Below are positions 45,401 to 57,612 of a stretch of DNA of 64,000 nt, one piece after another (position 1 is the first letter of the stretch; each line of letters opens with the position of its first letter). The notes beneath the pieces are model-generated. The model saw only the letters and a program-made list of their open reading frames with translations. It made no database searches and was not told where the DNA came from. The stretch covers positions 15,796,564 to 15,860,563 of the forward strand of contig JALGQZ010000009.1 in assembly GCA_023105745.1 (NCBI GenBank). The letters run 5' to 3'. Source of the stretch: Austropuccinia psidii (Eukaryota; Basidiomycota; Pucciniomycetes; Pucciniales; Sphaerophragmiaceae). The position numbers were made by a program, and so were the translations under genes.

Positions 45401-47901
45401 TCTACTTTAATTCTGACACATTGTGAGGGATGAGGAAAAATTAGTGTTAAATCAATTATTCCAAGGGGCTTCATGCTCTCACTTGCACTACTAAATTTGA
45501 CACCTTGTATTGGCATAAGTTTTTCTTGCCAGTCTGGGACAATGGTTTTTAAATAACTTTTGCCAACACAAGTGCAATATGCTCCTGTATCCAAGTTAAT
45601 CTTTCCTTCTTGGTTATCAACCATAACAATACTTATACTTGATTTTCCAGCTGTAAATCCCATTCCTCTTGCAGGTTTGGTTCTATACATTTTGGGATCT
45701 TGTATGTTTGTCAGGTTTGTGTCAGATGTTCCAACTTGTGGCAAGTTTGAGTTAACATCCAGTACTTCATAAATTATATCAATATTATTAATTTGTGCAT
45801 TAATTATATTGATTTCATCACTTTCAGAGCTCTCTGACTCTTCTGTCTCTTTTTCAGAGTCAGATTCCTCTTCTTTGTCATTGTGGTTTTCTGTTTCCAC
45901 AATTTCATTGATCTTTGCTTTTTTAAGGCAATTATTGGCTAAGTGTCCAATACCTCCACATTTATGGCATTTTCTTTGCTCATTATTGTTGGATGTATTG
46001 GGTTTAAAGGATTCTTTTGATTTATCTTTCTTGATAAATGGTTTGTTTGGGCTTTTAATGTCCAATCTTTTCCAAGTCCTGCCAATTTTTGTTCTTGTCA
46101 CTATATCTTCTAGTGCATTTATATACTGTTCTGTGGAGCATGGTTCTATACACCTGCTTCTTAGGGCATGTTCTAGTTCCCCTCCACATTTTTTAAGTAT
46201 TTTCATATGCACCATCTTCTGTGACATTTCTGGGTACAGTGCATTAAGTCTTTCAACTTGTTTTAGGAACCAAGTTAAAGGTTTATCTTTCTCAGGGTCA
46301 AAGAAAGAGTTTTCAAATGCATTTTCTATCTTATAACTCCAGGCATCATTTGCCCACTTGGTGATTATTTCTTGTTTCCACCAAGACCAGGTATTTTTAC
46401 CATTTGTTTGTCTTATGCCATAATACCATCTTTTTGCAGATTTCTCAAACAATGAATGTAATCTTGCAGTGATTAATTCATCTGGTATGGCATAGTCTTC
46501 TTGTAACATGTCAATTGTTTTAATAAATGACATGTGGTCATATTCACCTTCTCCTGTGAATGTTGGCCATTCCTTCAATTGAGGTGCTTCCTTCATTAAG
46601 ACTTGGTTATTGTCTTGGTGACTCAAGTCTGTTATGAAAGGATTTGACAATTCCTCTTTTGTTTTAATAGGGCTTCTTATATGGGAAAATGGTGTTGATA
46701 ACTTTGGCATATTTAAATTAGCCTCATTAATTTTATCCATTTTTTCAGTAATAAGCCTTATTTCACTTTGAATATCATCTTTCAGATGCATTCTTGCTTC
46801 ATCACTTTTTTCCACATGGTCCAAAAGTAATTTTTGGTGTGATGAAGTCTTTTCTTCAAATTTTTCTACAGAAATACTTAATTTATTTAATTTTTCTGTA
46901 AGATTGTCAATACTCACATCATAATTGATTGTCAAAGTCTTGTCTTTGATATCTTTTATGTATTTATACAATTCTTGTTGTCCTTGTATTAATTTTTGAG
47001 TATTGTCAATTAAATTTTTTGGTTTATTATTTTCAACAATAAACTTAATGTTGTCAATTTCTTTCTTGTTTTGTACAACAATTTTTGTTAAAGAAGATAA
47101 ATTGTTATTTATTTCTTGTAGTGATAATAAACTGTCTTTAATTTCTTTTAGAGGTAATATACTATTTTTAATTTCTGTTAAAGTATTTACAACATCTTTG
47201 GACAAGGTTATTTCTTTGGGAAATGAGGTTGTCTCATTCTTTGCTCTTCCTTGTCCTTGAATTCCATCAAGGTTCTGGCCATGTTGAAAACATTGTCCAT
47301 GGCATCCTTTTGGATTCTTGGGATTCTGTAGCTTGGGGAATATGGTTTCCTCCAATGCTTTTTCTTGTTCTTCTTCCCTTCTTGGGGAAGTGGGTTGGCT
47401 TGAGGCTTGCTGGTAGAAGCTACTGGGGCTTCTTCCTTGGTTGCCTCCCTCTTTTTGGCATGATAATCCTTGATCTTTTTGATTTGAGGTTTGGATGACA
47501 GTGGATTCCATCCATTGGAGTATTTCACTATCTCCTCCTCTTTGAGGAACTTTTTCAGGATGTGCCAGGAGTTCATCACTCCTTGGTGTATTTGAGGCAG
47601 CATTTCCCAGTCTTTGTCCTTGTATACTGTGTAATACTGTTTGTACTGGCTCATGTAGATGTCTATTTGAGCCCTCTGAATGTGATTTGTACCTGTTTGA
47701 GTTACTCATACTTAGTTCCAATTCAGGCTCAGATATGATGGGCATTTCTGGGACTTGCCTTTGGGATAAGGCACTTCCTTGTGTGGATTCTGTTCCACTG
47801 GGGATATTGCCCTTTCTTTTCCCTTTTGTGGGATCAATTCTACCTCTGAGTCCAGCTCCATCTGATTGGATGGAGTATTGGGAACCTCTTCTGGTAGTCA
47901 T
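42373..47901 (-). CDS. gag-pol: B1 gag-pol polyprotein (1842 codons)
   Basis: This is one uninterrupted frame with start ATG at 47901 (MTTRRGSQ). Order: Ser/Gln-rich N terminus overlapped by the accessory frame (residues 1-230), a coiled-coil-like Ile/Lys/Asn segment (about 230-400), capsid domain ([27 protein letters not shown]), CCHC knuckle [14 protein letters not shown] at 645-658, acidic linker, protease with LDTGAYC (Asp about 771), and RT with YIDD at about 1119-1122. RNase H follows ([13 protein letters not shown], Asp about 1268), then integrase with HHCC motif (CDRCQKANR) and the catalytic triad [11 protein letters not shown] (about 1569), SDRDPKF (about 1630) and GLAERMIQ (about 1665). 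All catalytic residues checked are present. It ends early after GELRTN because of a one-base shift. Gag and Pol share one frame with no stop, so Gag is not separated by a stop codon. Confidence 0.93.
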   Translation of the reverse strand: MTTRRGSQYSIQSDGAGLRGRIDPTKGKRKGNIPSGTESTQGSALSQRQVPEMPIISEPELELSMSNSNRYKSHSEGSNRHLHEPVQTVLHSIQGQRLGNAASNTPRSDELLAHPEKVPQRGGDSEILQWMESTVIQTSNQKDQGLSCQKEGGNQGRSPSSFYQQASSQPTSPRREEEQEKALEETIFPKLQNPKNPKGCHGQCFQHGQNLDGIQGQGRAKNETTSFPKEITLSKDVVNTLTEIKNSILPLKEIKDSLLSLQEINNNLSSLTKIVVQNKKEIDNIKFIVENNKPKNLIDNTQKLIQGQQELYKYIKDIKDKTLTINYDVSIDNLTEKLNKLSISVEKFEEKTSSHQKLLLDHVEKSDEARMHLKDDIQSEIRLITEKMDKINEANLNMPKLSTPFSHIRSPIKTKEELSNPFITDLSHQDNNQVLMKEAPQLKEWPTFTGEGEYDHMSFIKTIDMLQEDYAIPDELITARLHSLFEKSAKRWYYGIRQTNGKNTWSWWKQEIITKWANDAWSYKIENAFENSFFDPEKDKPLTWFLKQVERLNALYPEMSQKMVHMKILKKCGGELEHALRSRCIEPCSTEQYINALEDIVTRTKIGRTWKRLDIKSPNKPFIKKDKSKESFKPNTSNNNEQRKCHKCGGIGHLANNCLKKAKINEIVETENHNDKEEESDSEKETEESESSESDEINIINAQINNIDIIYEVLDVNSNLPQVGTSDTNLTNIQDPKMYRTKPARGMGFTAGKSSISIVMVDNQEGKINLDTGAYCTCVGKSYLKTIVPDWQEKLMPIQGVKFSSASESMKPLGIIDLTLIFPHPSQCVRIKVEFVVMDNCTSNHFILGNDYLSIYGIDISNQKDRYFTIGDNKRQKFGFLNNKKQITVIKNEKKIPEKELFISEQLREAEFNQELTEKMKEKLIDLLFKYKNAFATDKEPLGAIIGHEVDIILNVEKPYPPLLRRPAYPASPRAREALEVHIKELMDLGVLRKVGHNEQVEVTTPVIITWHNGKSRMVGDFRALNTYTIPDRYPIPRIHETLTQLSQAKFITAMDALKGFHQNVLTDNAKKLLRIIVHCGIFEYLRMPFGIKNAPSHYQRMMNTIFPEELSEGWLIIYIDDIIVCSETWDNHLTRLERVLQKIVQVNMKISLKKCHFAYSELKALGHVVSGLSLGIDKNKVAAVLLKPMPQTKKEMQSFLGFAGYYRQHLKDFSKIAKSLYKLCDQQTVYEMTEERVKAYEELKNSLTNAPFLLMPDWKLPFKLYIDACGEGLGAALHQTQIINDKPVEGPICFISRQIKPTEARYGASQMECLCLVWALEKLHYYLDGTVFDVIIDCNAVKSLLNMKTPNRHMLRWQIAIQEYRGNMTIVHKSGNIHKNADGLSRWALANTPDNPAWVPQEEHHIEGICVTDIGTEFFNQVKESYKTDKNCHILSQLLMKDCKDPSLSSKLDEIWKKAYDEGRFHLLDGILYHRTKHTCVMALTDRTLINTILHECHDSVASGHLSEDRTLERVKTCSWWPNWKKDVAEYCQTCDRCQKANRATGKKFGMMIQIQEPKSPWEIVHMDWVTALPPGGDRSYNACLVLVDRYSKTPMFLPCHKDDTAMDTAIMIWNKVISHTGLFQNIISDRDPKFTSALWTNLHNLFGTKLSFSTAYHPQTDGLAERMIQTLEDMIRRFCAYGLEFKDSDGFTHDWCTLIPALELAYKTSIHSSTGKTPAMLEKGWNPRLPYNTLKKDLVDIHPTASSFKIMLDKARHHANRCMQDSFKYAKERWDKSHKPPDFKIGDLVLVSTLNFNNIKGPKKLKDSFAGPFMIKALHGPNAVQLELTGELRTNTQLSL

Positions 47902-48127
47902 AATTTAAAGAATAAGAAAAAATAAAAGTATTTCAGAATAAAATTCTTTTTATGGCAATTTAAAAAGAGGTGCTCACCTTCAGAGTCTTGAATGGTGGGC
48001 CCTGGAAAGTCTAATTTCTTAGCTTTCTTTCTTTTGGTGATAACTGGTGTAGGAGAACTTTGACAAGTTTCTTCCACCAATCTCTCAACAGTAGCTTGGT
48101 TGTCTTCTGTTGGGTTATCTTTAAACA
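47208..48127 (-). CDS. spliced accessory protein (ORFx) of B1, overprinted on gag
   Basis: The architecture matches family A. An upstream exon (47978-48127, 150 nt) follows a TTTTTTAG acceptor, starts TG (so a preceding A would give ATG) and ends at phase 1. Donor GTGAGC at 47977 and acceptor CCAG ending at 47891 bound an 87-nt intron that contains the gag ATG (47901). The joined frame is +1 relative to gag, runs [10 protein letters not shown] to a TAA at 47712, and is open again beyond it through [34 protein letters not shown] and [15 protein letters not shown] to the stop at 47208. A GC-AG intron (47693-47758, AG/GCAAGT to ACAG, 66 nt, branch-like ACTAAG) would remove the TAA in frame. Alternatively the TAA is a mutation. 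The C-terminal half is clearly homologous to the A protein. Function unknown. Confidence 0.55.
47891..47977 (-). other. predicted ORFx intron of B1 containing the gag ATG
   Basis: 87 nt, GAAG/GTGAGC to ACTACCAG. The gag start (47899-47901) lies just before the acceptor, exactly as in family A. Confidence 0.5.
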
Positions 48128-48621
48128 CTAAAAAAGACAAATAAATATAAGTCTTTTTATAATAAGTGTTATTTTTGGCAAGATATGGCAATTTTCCACG
48201 TAGAAATTGCTTTTATATCTTTGAAAAATTGAAATAAATAAAGAAATGAATAAAAATGAATAAAAATAACTTTTTTATTGGTTTTTAATATTTTTTAATA
48301 TTTTTTATATATTTTTTTATTTTTATTTTTTAAAGAATAAAATAAAAAATGAATATGATTCTTATAAAATTAAATTATAATAAAAATTATTTTTAATTTA
48401 TAAAATATCTCTTTTAATCACTAGAGTCACTCAAAGAAAGTTCTTGCAAGTCTAAGGATGTGAAAAACCACGTGTAAGACAGTACAATTGCTTTCCAAAT
48501 GCCTCAATAGCTTTTAAAATCAATAAAATATAAAATTATTATATAATTTTATGATTGTAAATATAATTTATTATGGATAAACCCAAATAGAATCTTTTTA
48601 AAGGTCTTTTTAAGTAAATTT
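48128..48621 (-). other. leader of B1
   Basis: A very AT-rich leader between the primer binding site and the first acceptor. I see no gene. The donor of the expected upstream intron could not be fixed; GA/GTGACT near 48430 is one candidate. Confidence 0.45.
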
Positions 48622-48637
48622 CCCGACGGGGCCCCCA
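48622..48637 (-). other. primer binding site of B1
   Basis: The minus strand reads TGGGGGCCCCGTCGGG, two bases after the LTR end. It resembles the proline-tRNA-type site TGGGGGCTCGTCCGGG used by some retroviruses, with a few mismatches. Confidence 0.6.
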
Positions 48638-48639
48638 AA

Positions 48640-50665
48640 TGTAAGGTTTGACTATGAAACAATAAGTAAAAATTACTAATTTATTACTTATTGTACTCTG
48701 AATGTCCTTATAATTGAAATAAATAAGATTAAAATAATAATAATAATAAAGAAATATTATTATTATGGCGTAAAAATATTATATTATTAAATAAATATAA
48801 TAATATAATTAATATTATATGAAATTATAATATTATAAATAATATATTAATATAAAATAATTAATATATTATAAAGCTCTTTATTATTGTTACCAACAAA
48901 TAATAAAGGCGTAAAAAATTGTTTTTTATTAATAAATAACAATTAATAACAATAATATTACTAATATTAAAGTTATGAATTAATATAAATACTATTTATA
49001 TTAATTAAAGAATTATTAATAGAGTAATAATACAGAAATTATTATAATAAGAGAAAATAACCTACTTTTAACACTTAATATAATAATTTTGAAGTATTTT
49101 ACGCCCAAAAATATAAATACAACTTTTTCAAATTGTATTTACAATAAAAATAAAGAAAATTACAAATTATTCTGGATTTTTACGTGGAAATGAGTTATTA
49201 GAGAGATTTTTAACAAAAACAATTAAATAAATGATTTAATCACGTCAAAATAGATGATTATAGCAAGGTGGTCTTTGGTCTTTAATAATATAACAGTTTT
49301 ATATATAAAGAATAAAGAAATTACCTTTGATTTAATTGATTTAATGTTTTTGATGCGTCTGAGGGGAAAATAGAGTAAAAAGAGCTCTATTTATAGTAAA
49401 TACCTCCCTCCTAGAGTCCAACAGGCTTCTAGTAGACGTGTACTGATCATATCCACTGGAATTGATCAATATTTTAAGGTTTGAGGGTGATTACATCATG
49501 ATCAAACCATATTACATCATTATTACACCATTATTTAGAGTTATCACTATAACTCTAAGTGTGATGACATCAGAGGCTTGGCAGAACCCCAAATTTCGTG
49601 GATTTTATTGGTTTTAATCATAAACTAATAGTATTCACCAATTTTATCACTCTTAAGACTGTTAAACTTAATTTAAGGTTACAGTATGTGATCATAACAG
49701 CTCAATTTAAGCTCAAACTTTGATCCTCAATAACTTTTAAGGTTTTCACGCTACAGCAATTCAGAGAGTGAATTCTGATAGCCTGACATAACCTTATTAT
49801 TCTGCTAAGAGCTTTTCATTACATCATCAAAACTCTAATTTTGATGATTTTTCTTGTAACTCATCTTTTCTGTCAAAATTCAATATTTTAAACTTCAAAC
49901 CTTGATTTCAGGGGCTTATACCCTGAATTTAATAATAAAAATTACATCATTCTTCTCGAATAAACTAGTAGAATCCAACTGTATACTTTTTTATAAGTTT
50001 GGACTACTTTCACAACAAAGTGGTCAACAGCTCTGTTGATTTTTATCAATATTTCCTCATAGGTCTTAACCTTGTTTAAAATTTGCAAAATAAAGTTCAT
50101 ATCTGTGTTCTTACAGTAATTACGTGGTAACTTTATTTTTGGTTCATCATTCTAGCATGTATAGTTTAGAAGATATTAGCTATGATCACTGAATATATGC
50201 GTTGACCAAAAAAGTGCATATATTCAGGATAATTCCTTAAGTATTGATTTTGGGAATTAGCTTATTAATTGTTTTATATGTGGATTTTTGTGGGGAACCT
50301 ACTGGTACAATTTATTTCACATGTTGTTTCATTAGTTTCTGAGATAAATAAGGTTTTGTGGTTTTTATAAGGTATTATACCTTATAATTCCTTAAATATT
50401 GACTTTACAGATATGCCATAAAAGTGGTATATGTGTATTTTTCCATGGGGAATCCAATGGTATAATTTAATTTACATGTTGCTTCATTGGTTTTTAAGTT
50501 AAACCAATTTTTATACCAATTTATGGTATTTTTTGTATATTTAAGTAATTATTCTTAATGTATATTTATTCTAAGTAATTTTAATATAATTATATTAAAG
50601 TTATATTTATTCTGAGTATTTTTTGTGACCTTATTGGGTATGTGGTCATATCTCAAAGGCTCACA
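48640..50665 (-). repeat. 5' LTR of B1
   Basis: 2,026 bp, the same length as the 3' LTR and nearly identical. Confidence 0.95.
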
Positions 50666-53442
50666 CTGATGATACTTTGTTTACTGTAATTTGTCTTTTA
50701 AATGGTAAAAAGGCAAATTTTTGGTGCTTATTGTCTCCAATAGTAAAGTATCTGTCTTTGTTGTTATGCAAATCTATTCTTTACATGATTAAATAGTCAT
50801 TTCCCAATATAAAATGCGTACTAGAGCCATTTTCCATAACAACAAATTCAACTGTAATTCTTAAATTCCCATTTATATGTGTGAATATGACATTGGTCTC
50901 ACAGATTCATAATGCTTTCATTGGATTACTTGCACTTTTGAATTTTATACCATTAATTGGTAACAATTGATCTTCAAAGTTTGGTACACAAGTATTAAGA
51001 AAAGATTTTCCAACACAAGAGAAGAAGGCTCCTGGGTCAAGCAAACGTTTGGTGGGCTTGTTGTCAATCATCACTTCTCTTATACAGGAGTTACAAGCTG
51101 TATAGCCTTTTCCCCTGTATGGTTTTGTTTTCATAAGTTGTTAATCTGGAACTTTTGATAAGTCAAGTTGGCCATTGCTCAATTGTGGTACGTGGGAATA
51201 AGATTCCATGATGTCAAAAGTGGCATTGATATTTTCTATATCTTTTGAAGATTCAGAAAATATTGATGACTTATCATCTGAATTGTCTTCAATTATGTCA
51301 TCCTTTTCAACATCAGGTTCCTTGATTTTTCCCTTCTTTGGACATGTATTGGCTAAATGGGTGGTGCTTTGGCAAATATGGCACTTTCTGACTATATCTG
51401 CAGATTTATACTTCATATTATTAGAATTTTATTTGGGGTTTTTGTCCACATAATCTTTCCGAGGTGTATTAAACCTTGCTTTGAGATTCACCCTACTAGA
51501 ACCAATTTTGGTTCTGGTGGTTACTTCTTCTAATATATTAATAATCTCCTCTGCTGAAGATTGTTCAGTAGTCCTGCTTTTGATAGCATGCTCTAAGTCA
51601 CCTCCACATTGTCTCAGAATTTTTCTATGGATCATAAATTCTGACATGTTAGGATATAATGCTGTTAATCTGTCTTTTTTTTGGAAAAACCATGGTAAAG
51701 CTTTGTCTTTATCAGCATTAAATTTGGCAGATTTAAAGGCTGTTTCAACTTTAAACCTCCAAGCATCATTTGCCCATTTGTTAATGATTTGGGTTTTCCA
51801 CCAAGTCCAACTTTGTTGTCCATGTGCTTGTCTTATTTTCATGTACCAAATGTGAGCTGATCTGGTAAACAACGTGTTAAATCTTGCTGTTACCAATCTG
51901 TCTGGCAATTCAAAATCCTCTTTTGATAATGTCAATACCTCTAATGAATTCCATATGGTCATAATCTCCTTCACCACTGAAATTAGGCCATTCTTTGAGT
52001 TTTGGAACTTCTTTCAAGAGTGCTTGGCCCATTCATGGTTCTAAGTTATGAAAAGAAGTAGAAAATTCATTTTTTAACTGTGAATTTTCAATATCCAATA
52101 CTTGTGTATTGGGAATTCTTTCATCTTCATGTTGATTCAGAGGTGTAGACATTCTTGGTAAAGTGTTTAGCAGTTGTTCAATATCATTCATTTTACTGTT
52201 ATTACACCTTTGTGAATTTCTAAACTCATGTTGTAAGCTTTGTATAGAGTCTATGACATTCTTTTTATGATCATCCTCTTTATATGTAAGCTCATTCCAT
52301 AATTCTTTTTGTTTAGTATTATCAGATATAACTTCATTTAACTTTATTGTTAATTTTGATATTTCCTCTCTTGAGGTATCAAAATGCTTTTTCAAGGCAA
52401 CTGTATTTGTCTTTACTTCTTAAAATGATTTTGAAATATCATCAAGGACTTTTTTATTATCTTCTTTGACAGTATTAATAGCTTGTTTAATTCTTGTTTC
52501 AATTATGTCATCAATATTGAATTTAGAATATTTGTCTGTTAATTCTTTAATAATGGCAGATTTTTCATTTATCTTAATGCCAAAAGAATTATCATTATTG
52601 GAAGTATTGATTGTTCTTCAACCCCTTTCAAAGCATTTAAGTGTATCATTTATTCGGCTCAGACTCAAGTTATTTGTTTTAAGATTGTCACAAATTGATG
52701 TATTTTTATCAGAAAGATGACTTTTTACGTCAGAAATAGCTTTATTCAACTCTGGAATACAATTAAAAGTATCAGAAATTACTTTTGATATTTTAATCTG
52801 GCGTCCTCTTTCTTTTGTAATTCCATCATGGTTCTGGCCATCTGAAATACATTTTCCATGGCATCCTGTTGAATCTTTGGGATTCTGTAGCCCTGGCTGT
52901 AAGGTTTTGGGGCTGGTGCCTTCCCTTTGCCCTTGTTTGGAGTTTGTGGCTGCTTTTTCACGTTGAAATTGCTGCTGCTGGTCACTGGGGCTGTTTTTAG
53001 CATTGGTTTGGGTGGTGGAGGGCTGTTTTTCCTCCATTCTACTGTCAAAAGCATCATGTTTTTCTTCTCCATCAATGGATGCCATCCATTGAGCAATTTG
53101 CAAGTATTGGGATGGCCCAGGAATTTTCCCACTGGCAGGTAAGAATTCATGCAATTCTTCCACAGGTCTGCAAGGATCTGGTACTCCTTGAACTGGAGTG
53201 CATTGTTGTATGCACTGTGGCTGGCTTTGTATATGTCCACAGAGGCTTGTTGTGGCGGTGTCAGCTCTTTTTGAAGGTAAGATGGTATTATCAGCTTCAG
53301 AATGACCCATTTTAGTTGTTTGGAAGTCATCAACTGACCCTTTTCCTTCTGTACCTTATTGGCCTCTGCCATAATCACGTCTATTGCCTTTCTGGGAGCT
53401 GTTTGAGGGGTTATAGCTGGCTCCTGACCTGGTTGATGGCAT
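50666..53442 (-). pseudogene. gag: A3 gag and protease remnant
   Basis: Gag begins MPSTRSGAS at 53442, continues through the Gln/Ser-rich overlapped part (GHIQSQPQCIQQC), the coiled-coil-like middle, the capsid domain (DFELPDRLVTARFN, QSWTWWKTQIINKW) and the CCHC knuckle (CHICQSTTHLANTC near 51.37 kb), to the protease region ([25 protein letters not shown]). Several stops and frameshifts cut it (near 52620, 52418, 52035, 51425, 51138 and 50906). The B1 target duplication CTGAT marks its left edge. The protease motif is DPG, as in A2, not the usual DSG/DTG. Confidence 0.87.
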
Positions 53443-53770
53443 AATTTTGGTTAAAAAGTCTTAAATTAGTAATTTTACGTCAAAAAACTTACTATTGGCC
53501 AAATCTTTGGCTCTCTGAAGAGTATTACTTACTTTCAAGTTGACTAATTAAGAGGAAATTGGCTCTGGTTGAATATTCTGAGTCACATTAATAATACTAT
53601 TATGATCAGAATTAACAGTACTGGCAGGAAGAATTCTGGTTACTGTTGAGGCTGTTTCAATGTTTTCTTGTCTTACCATGTTTTCACACACTAAAATTAA
53701 TTAAAAAGCCAATTAATCAAGTAAAAAAAAAGGTTATTTCCAAAAAAAGAAATAAAAATATAAGCCTCAC
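52779..53770 (-). pseudogene. spliced accessory frame (ORFx) of A3, one stop
   Basis: Same structure as in A2. Intron 1 is 53691-53770 (GTGAGG to TTTTAG, creating ATG), exon 2 is 53493-53690 (198 nt), intron 2 is 53429-53492 (64 nt, GTAAGT to ACCAG, containing the gag ATG at 53442), and exon 3 is 53428-52779. Exon 3 is fully open for 216 codons, ending MMELQKKEDARLKYQK. Total 849 nt, a multiple of three. Exon 2 has one stop (GAA to TAA after PISS, near 53550). The acceptor, donor, phase and exon length are all preserved. Confidence 0.58.
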
Positions 53771-53902
53771 TTATAATACGAAAAAAAAATCATTTTTTAT
53801 GGATTTTTTTGAATTATAAGTGTTTTTTATATGTTTTTAAATTTTTCAATAAAAGAAAAAGGTTTGAAAAAGAGTAAAAAAATAAGTCACAGGTAAAAGA
53901 TC

Positions 53903-53917
53903 ATGGCTGGGCCCCCA
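53903..53917 (-). other. primer binding site of A3
   Basis: The minus strand reads TGGGGGCCCAGCCAT two bases after the LTR. It is the same as in A2 apart from the last bases. Confidence 0.5.
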
Positions 53918-53919
53918 AA

Positions 53920-55721
53920 TGTAAGGTGGGGATATGAAACTTTGATTAAAAATCAAGTACTTTTCCTGTCCTCAAAATTTGTATAAGGTAGAAAATCAAT
54001 TAAAAATAGTAAGAAATATTATGTTTAAGAGAAAAAACACCAAACGTATTGTTTATAACTTTCTTAGTATAAAACAATAATATTATAAAGATTTATTGTT
54101 TTACCAACAATAAAGATTTATCCAAAAATACTCTACAAGAGATGTTTAAGGCTACAAAAGAAATTTCTTCAAGAGAAATTTCAATTTGAATTAATTGAGC
54201 AAAGAACTGAAAGCAATTGATTAAAGAAAAAGGTTGTTAACAAGAATATTGAAGAGAAAACACTCCCAAAAGTGACCAGAGTGAAGTTGGAAACAAAGTG
54301 ACAAAGCGTACAGTGATGAAAGATGCTTTAATTCACTTTTGGGGTGGTTCAGGGGTAAAAATGATTATAAAAGTTACAAACAATGATTATAATGATTGTT
54401 TCACGTCGTTAAAAGGCTTAAAATGATTGAAAAAAAGGTAGTTGGAATCTTTTATTGATTAACTTAACAGTGTTTAAACTAATTTTAAAAGGAAAAGATT
54501 CTAACATGAAGAGAAAAGTGGGGCAAAGAAGACATTCTTTTATAGCCATCAATTCTCTTACTCCAAAAGTAAAATTTACTCTTGTCAGTCGTGAAAAACA
54601 GTCTGACAACAGAAAAGCCAATTATGGCATTGTTGAACCCTGGTTTAGACCAAAAAGGGCTGGTTTAAGCCATTTTTAGCCATTTTAGACCCCTAAATCA
54701 GCCATTACTTTAGCAATACCTATTCTGGAGCCTTCAAAACACGTCAAAATGTGTTTAAGAGGCGTAGAAACGGGTTAAAACTGTTTTTACTATGATTGCT
54801 TTATCTTAAGGGTAGTTTTACCCTCTTGGCAACAGCTAAAATACTCCAGTTGGTATCAAAACCTCATCATAAATTGAGTCCACAGACCCTGTAACTCAAT
54901 TCCAGGCAAAAAGTGATGAACTTTTGCCTGAATTTTGACATCCCACGCCTGTCAGAAAGGAATTTGGGGGTCTAGCTCCCCCTTAGAGCTGGAGTTCATT
55001 TCCCCCCCCCCAAATTTAATCTTTCCAATTTATTTTTCCTTTAATTCCTCATCATGTATTATACTTATAATTTACATATATAATTCAAGTGAATTGTACT
55101 TTACAATACAGTAATAATTGATACCTCATATGTAAATCAAAGTTCACTTGTGTAATACACGCGCACATTTTGACATTTCAATTAAATTCAATTGAAAATA
55201 CTTCAATTCCTCATAACTTCTAAGCTAAACACAACACCTCAATTTTAACACAAAAATTGATGGTTAACACCACATGTCGTGTGAATTAAATTAAAGTTTT
55301 GAGGATTTTCAACTTTTTTATTGAAAATACTAAAAACTTAATTTAAGCTTATTTAGAGTTGAGTTACAAGAATTTCACTCAGAGGTGACCCCACCTAATT
55401 TTTTATGAGGAATCCAATGGTGAAATAATTTTCATATGTTTTTTTATTGGAGAAAAAGCTATAATAAATTTTATTTAACATTTTTCCAAATTTATTTATT
55501 TTTTCACAATTTTGTTAAAATATCATTTTTACATAATCATTTCAAGTATAAATGTAATTTTATTTTTAAATTTTAATTCAATTTTTTATTTTGAATATAA
55601 TTTTATATTTATATTTTGATTTTTATTTTAATAATATAAATAAATTTATTTTATTTATATTTATATGTTAATTTTGTATTTGTGGTCTTTTGGGTATATG
55701 AAATTACCTCTAAGGCTCACA
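53920..55721 (-). repeat. 5' LTR of A3
   Basis: 1,802 bp, TGTGAGCCTTAGAGG...CCCCACCTTACA on the minus strand. It is followed by the TTTAA duplication. Confidence 0.92.
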
Positions 55722-57612
55722 TTTAAGAACAATCAAAACTTCCAATAAGGATAATTCTTTTGGCATTAAGATAAATGAACAATCTGCCATTATTAAAAAA
55801 TTAACCGACAAATATTCTAAATTCAATATTGATGACATAATTGAAACAACAATAAAAAAAGCTATTAATACTATCAAAGAAGATAATAAAAAATCTCTTG
55901 ATGATATTTCAATATCATTTTAAGAAGTAAAGACAAATACAGTTGCCTTGAAAAAGCATTTTGATACCTCCAGGGAGAAAATATCAAAATTAACAATAAA
56001 GTTAAATGAAGTTATACCTGATAATACTAAACAAACAGAATTATGGAATGAGCTTACATATGAAGAGGATGATCATAAAAATAATTTCATAGACTCTATA
56101 CAAAGCTTACAACATGAGTTAAGAAATTCACAAAGGTGTAATAATAGCAAAATGAATGATATTGAACAGCTGCTAAACACTTTACCAAGAATGTCTACAC
56201 CTCTGAATCAAAATGAAGATGCAATAATTCCCAATCCACAAGTATTGGATATTGAAAATTCACAGTTAAAAAATGAATTTTCTACTTCTTTTCATAACTT
56301 AGAACCATCAATGGGCCAAGCACTCTTGAAAGAAGTTCCAAAACTTAAAGAATGGCCTAACTTCAGTGGTGAAGGAGAGTATGACCATATGGAATTCATT
56401 AGAGGTTTTGACATGATCAAACAGGATTTTGAGTTACCAGACAGATTGGTAACAGCCAGATTTAACATGTTGTTTACCAGATCGGCTCACAGATGGTACA
56501 TCAAAATAAGACAGGCACATGGACACCAGAGTTGGACTTGGTGGAAAACCCAAATCATTAACAAATGGGCAAATGATGCTTGGAGGTTTAAAGTTGAAAC
56601 AGCCTTTGAATCTGCCAAATTTAATGCTGATAAGGACAAAGCCTTACCACGGTTTTGCCAACAAAAAGACAGATTAACAGAATTATATCCTGACATGTCA
56701 GAATTTATGCTCCATAGGAAAATTCTGAGACAATGTGGAGGTGACTTAGAGCATGCTCTCAAAAGCAGGACTACTGAACAATTTTCAGCAGAGGATATTA
56801 TCAATATATTGGAAGAAGTAACCACTAGAACCAAAATTGGTTCTAGTAGGGTGAATCTCAAAACAAGGTTTAATACTCCTTGGAAAGATTCTGTGGACAA
56901 AATCCCCAAACAAAATTCTAATAATATTAAGTATAATGCTGCAGACACAGTCAGAAAGTGCCATATTTGCCAAAGCACCACCCATTTAGCCAATACATGT
57001 CCAAAGAAGGGTAAAATCAATTATATTGATATTGAAAAGGAACCTGATGTTGAAAAAGATGAAATAATTGAAGACAATTCAGATGATAAGTCATCAATAT
57101 TTTCTGAATCTTCAAAAGATATAGAAAATATCAATTTCACTTTTGACATAATGGAATCTTATTCCCACTTGCCACAATTGAGCAATGGTCAACTTGATTT
57201 ATCAAAAGTTCAAGATGCACAACTTATGAAAACAAAACAAAACAGGGGGAAAGGTTATACAGCTGGTAACTCCTGTATAACAGAAGTGGTGATTGACAAC
57301 AAGCCCACCAAACGTTTTCTTGATCCAGGAGCCTTCTGCTCCTGTGTTGGAAAATCTTTTCTAAAGACTTGTGTACCAAATTTTGAAGACCAATTGTTAC
57401 CAATTGATGGTATAAAATTCAATAGTTCAAGTAATCCAATGAAATCATTAGGAATCTTGGAGACCAATGTCATATTCCCACACATAAATGGGAATTTAAG
57501 AATCACAGTTGAATTTGTTGTTATGGAAAATGGCTCTAGTACCCATTTTATTTTGGGAAATGACTATTTAATCATGCATAGAGTAGATTTCCATAACAAC
57601 AAAGACAGATAA
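55722..57612 (+). pseudogene. gag: A2 gag distal part and start of protease
   Basis: It continues gag from 36206. It begins RTIKTSNKDNSFG and has one stop at 55921 (SISF/stop/EVKTN). A 554-codon frame from 55948 holds the coiled-coil-like segment, the capsid domain ([43 protein letters not shown]), the CCHC knuckle (CHICQSTTHLANTC, about 56.97 kb), an acidic linker (DIEKEPDVEKDE) and the protease ([25 protein letters not shown]). A stop at 57610 ends it where RYFTIGDNK should continue. This is the best-preserved A capsid in the window. The DPG protease motif is shared with A3. Confidence 0.9.

Larger units (their letters stand above)
39959..50665 (-). mobile_element. Element B1: young, nearly complete Ty3/gypsy retrotransposon
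   Basis: B1 is 10,707 bp, with two LTRs of 2,026 bp each differing at about 15 positions by eye. Perfect duplications CTGAT flank it (39954-39958 and 50666-50670). It carries a primer binding site, a spliced accessory frame, an 1842-codon gag-pol frame and a polypurine tract. It interrupts the protease-RT linker of A3; removing it restores the frame around VSLELEKFK. It is the innermost and youngest element in the window. Confidence 0.95.
36207..55721 (-). mobile_element. Element A3: family A retrotransposon lacking the integrase core, split by B1
   Basis: A3 has a 5' LTR at 53920-55721, gag and protease remnants (50666-53442), RT and RNase H (38014-39958) and a 3' LTR at 36207-37990. Perfect duplications TTTAA flank it (36202-36206 and 55722-55726). 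It lies inside the gag of A2, in opposite orientation. Integrase sequence from REK of the zinc domain to EKDIPDADK near the C terminus is missing. Confidence 0.9.
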
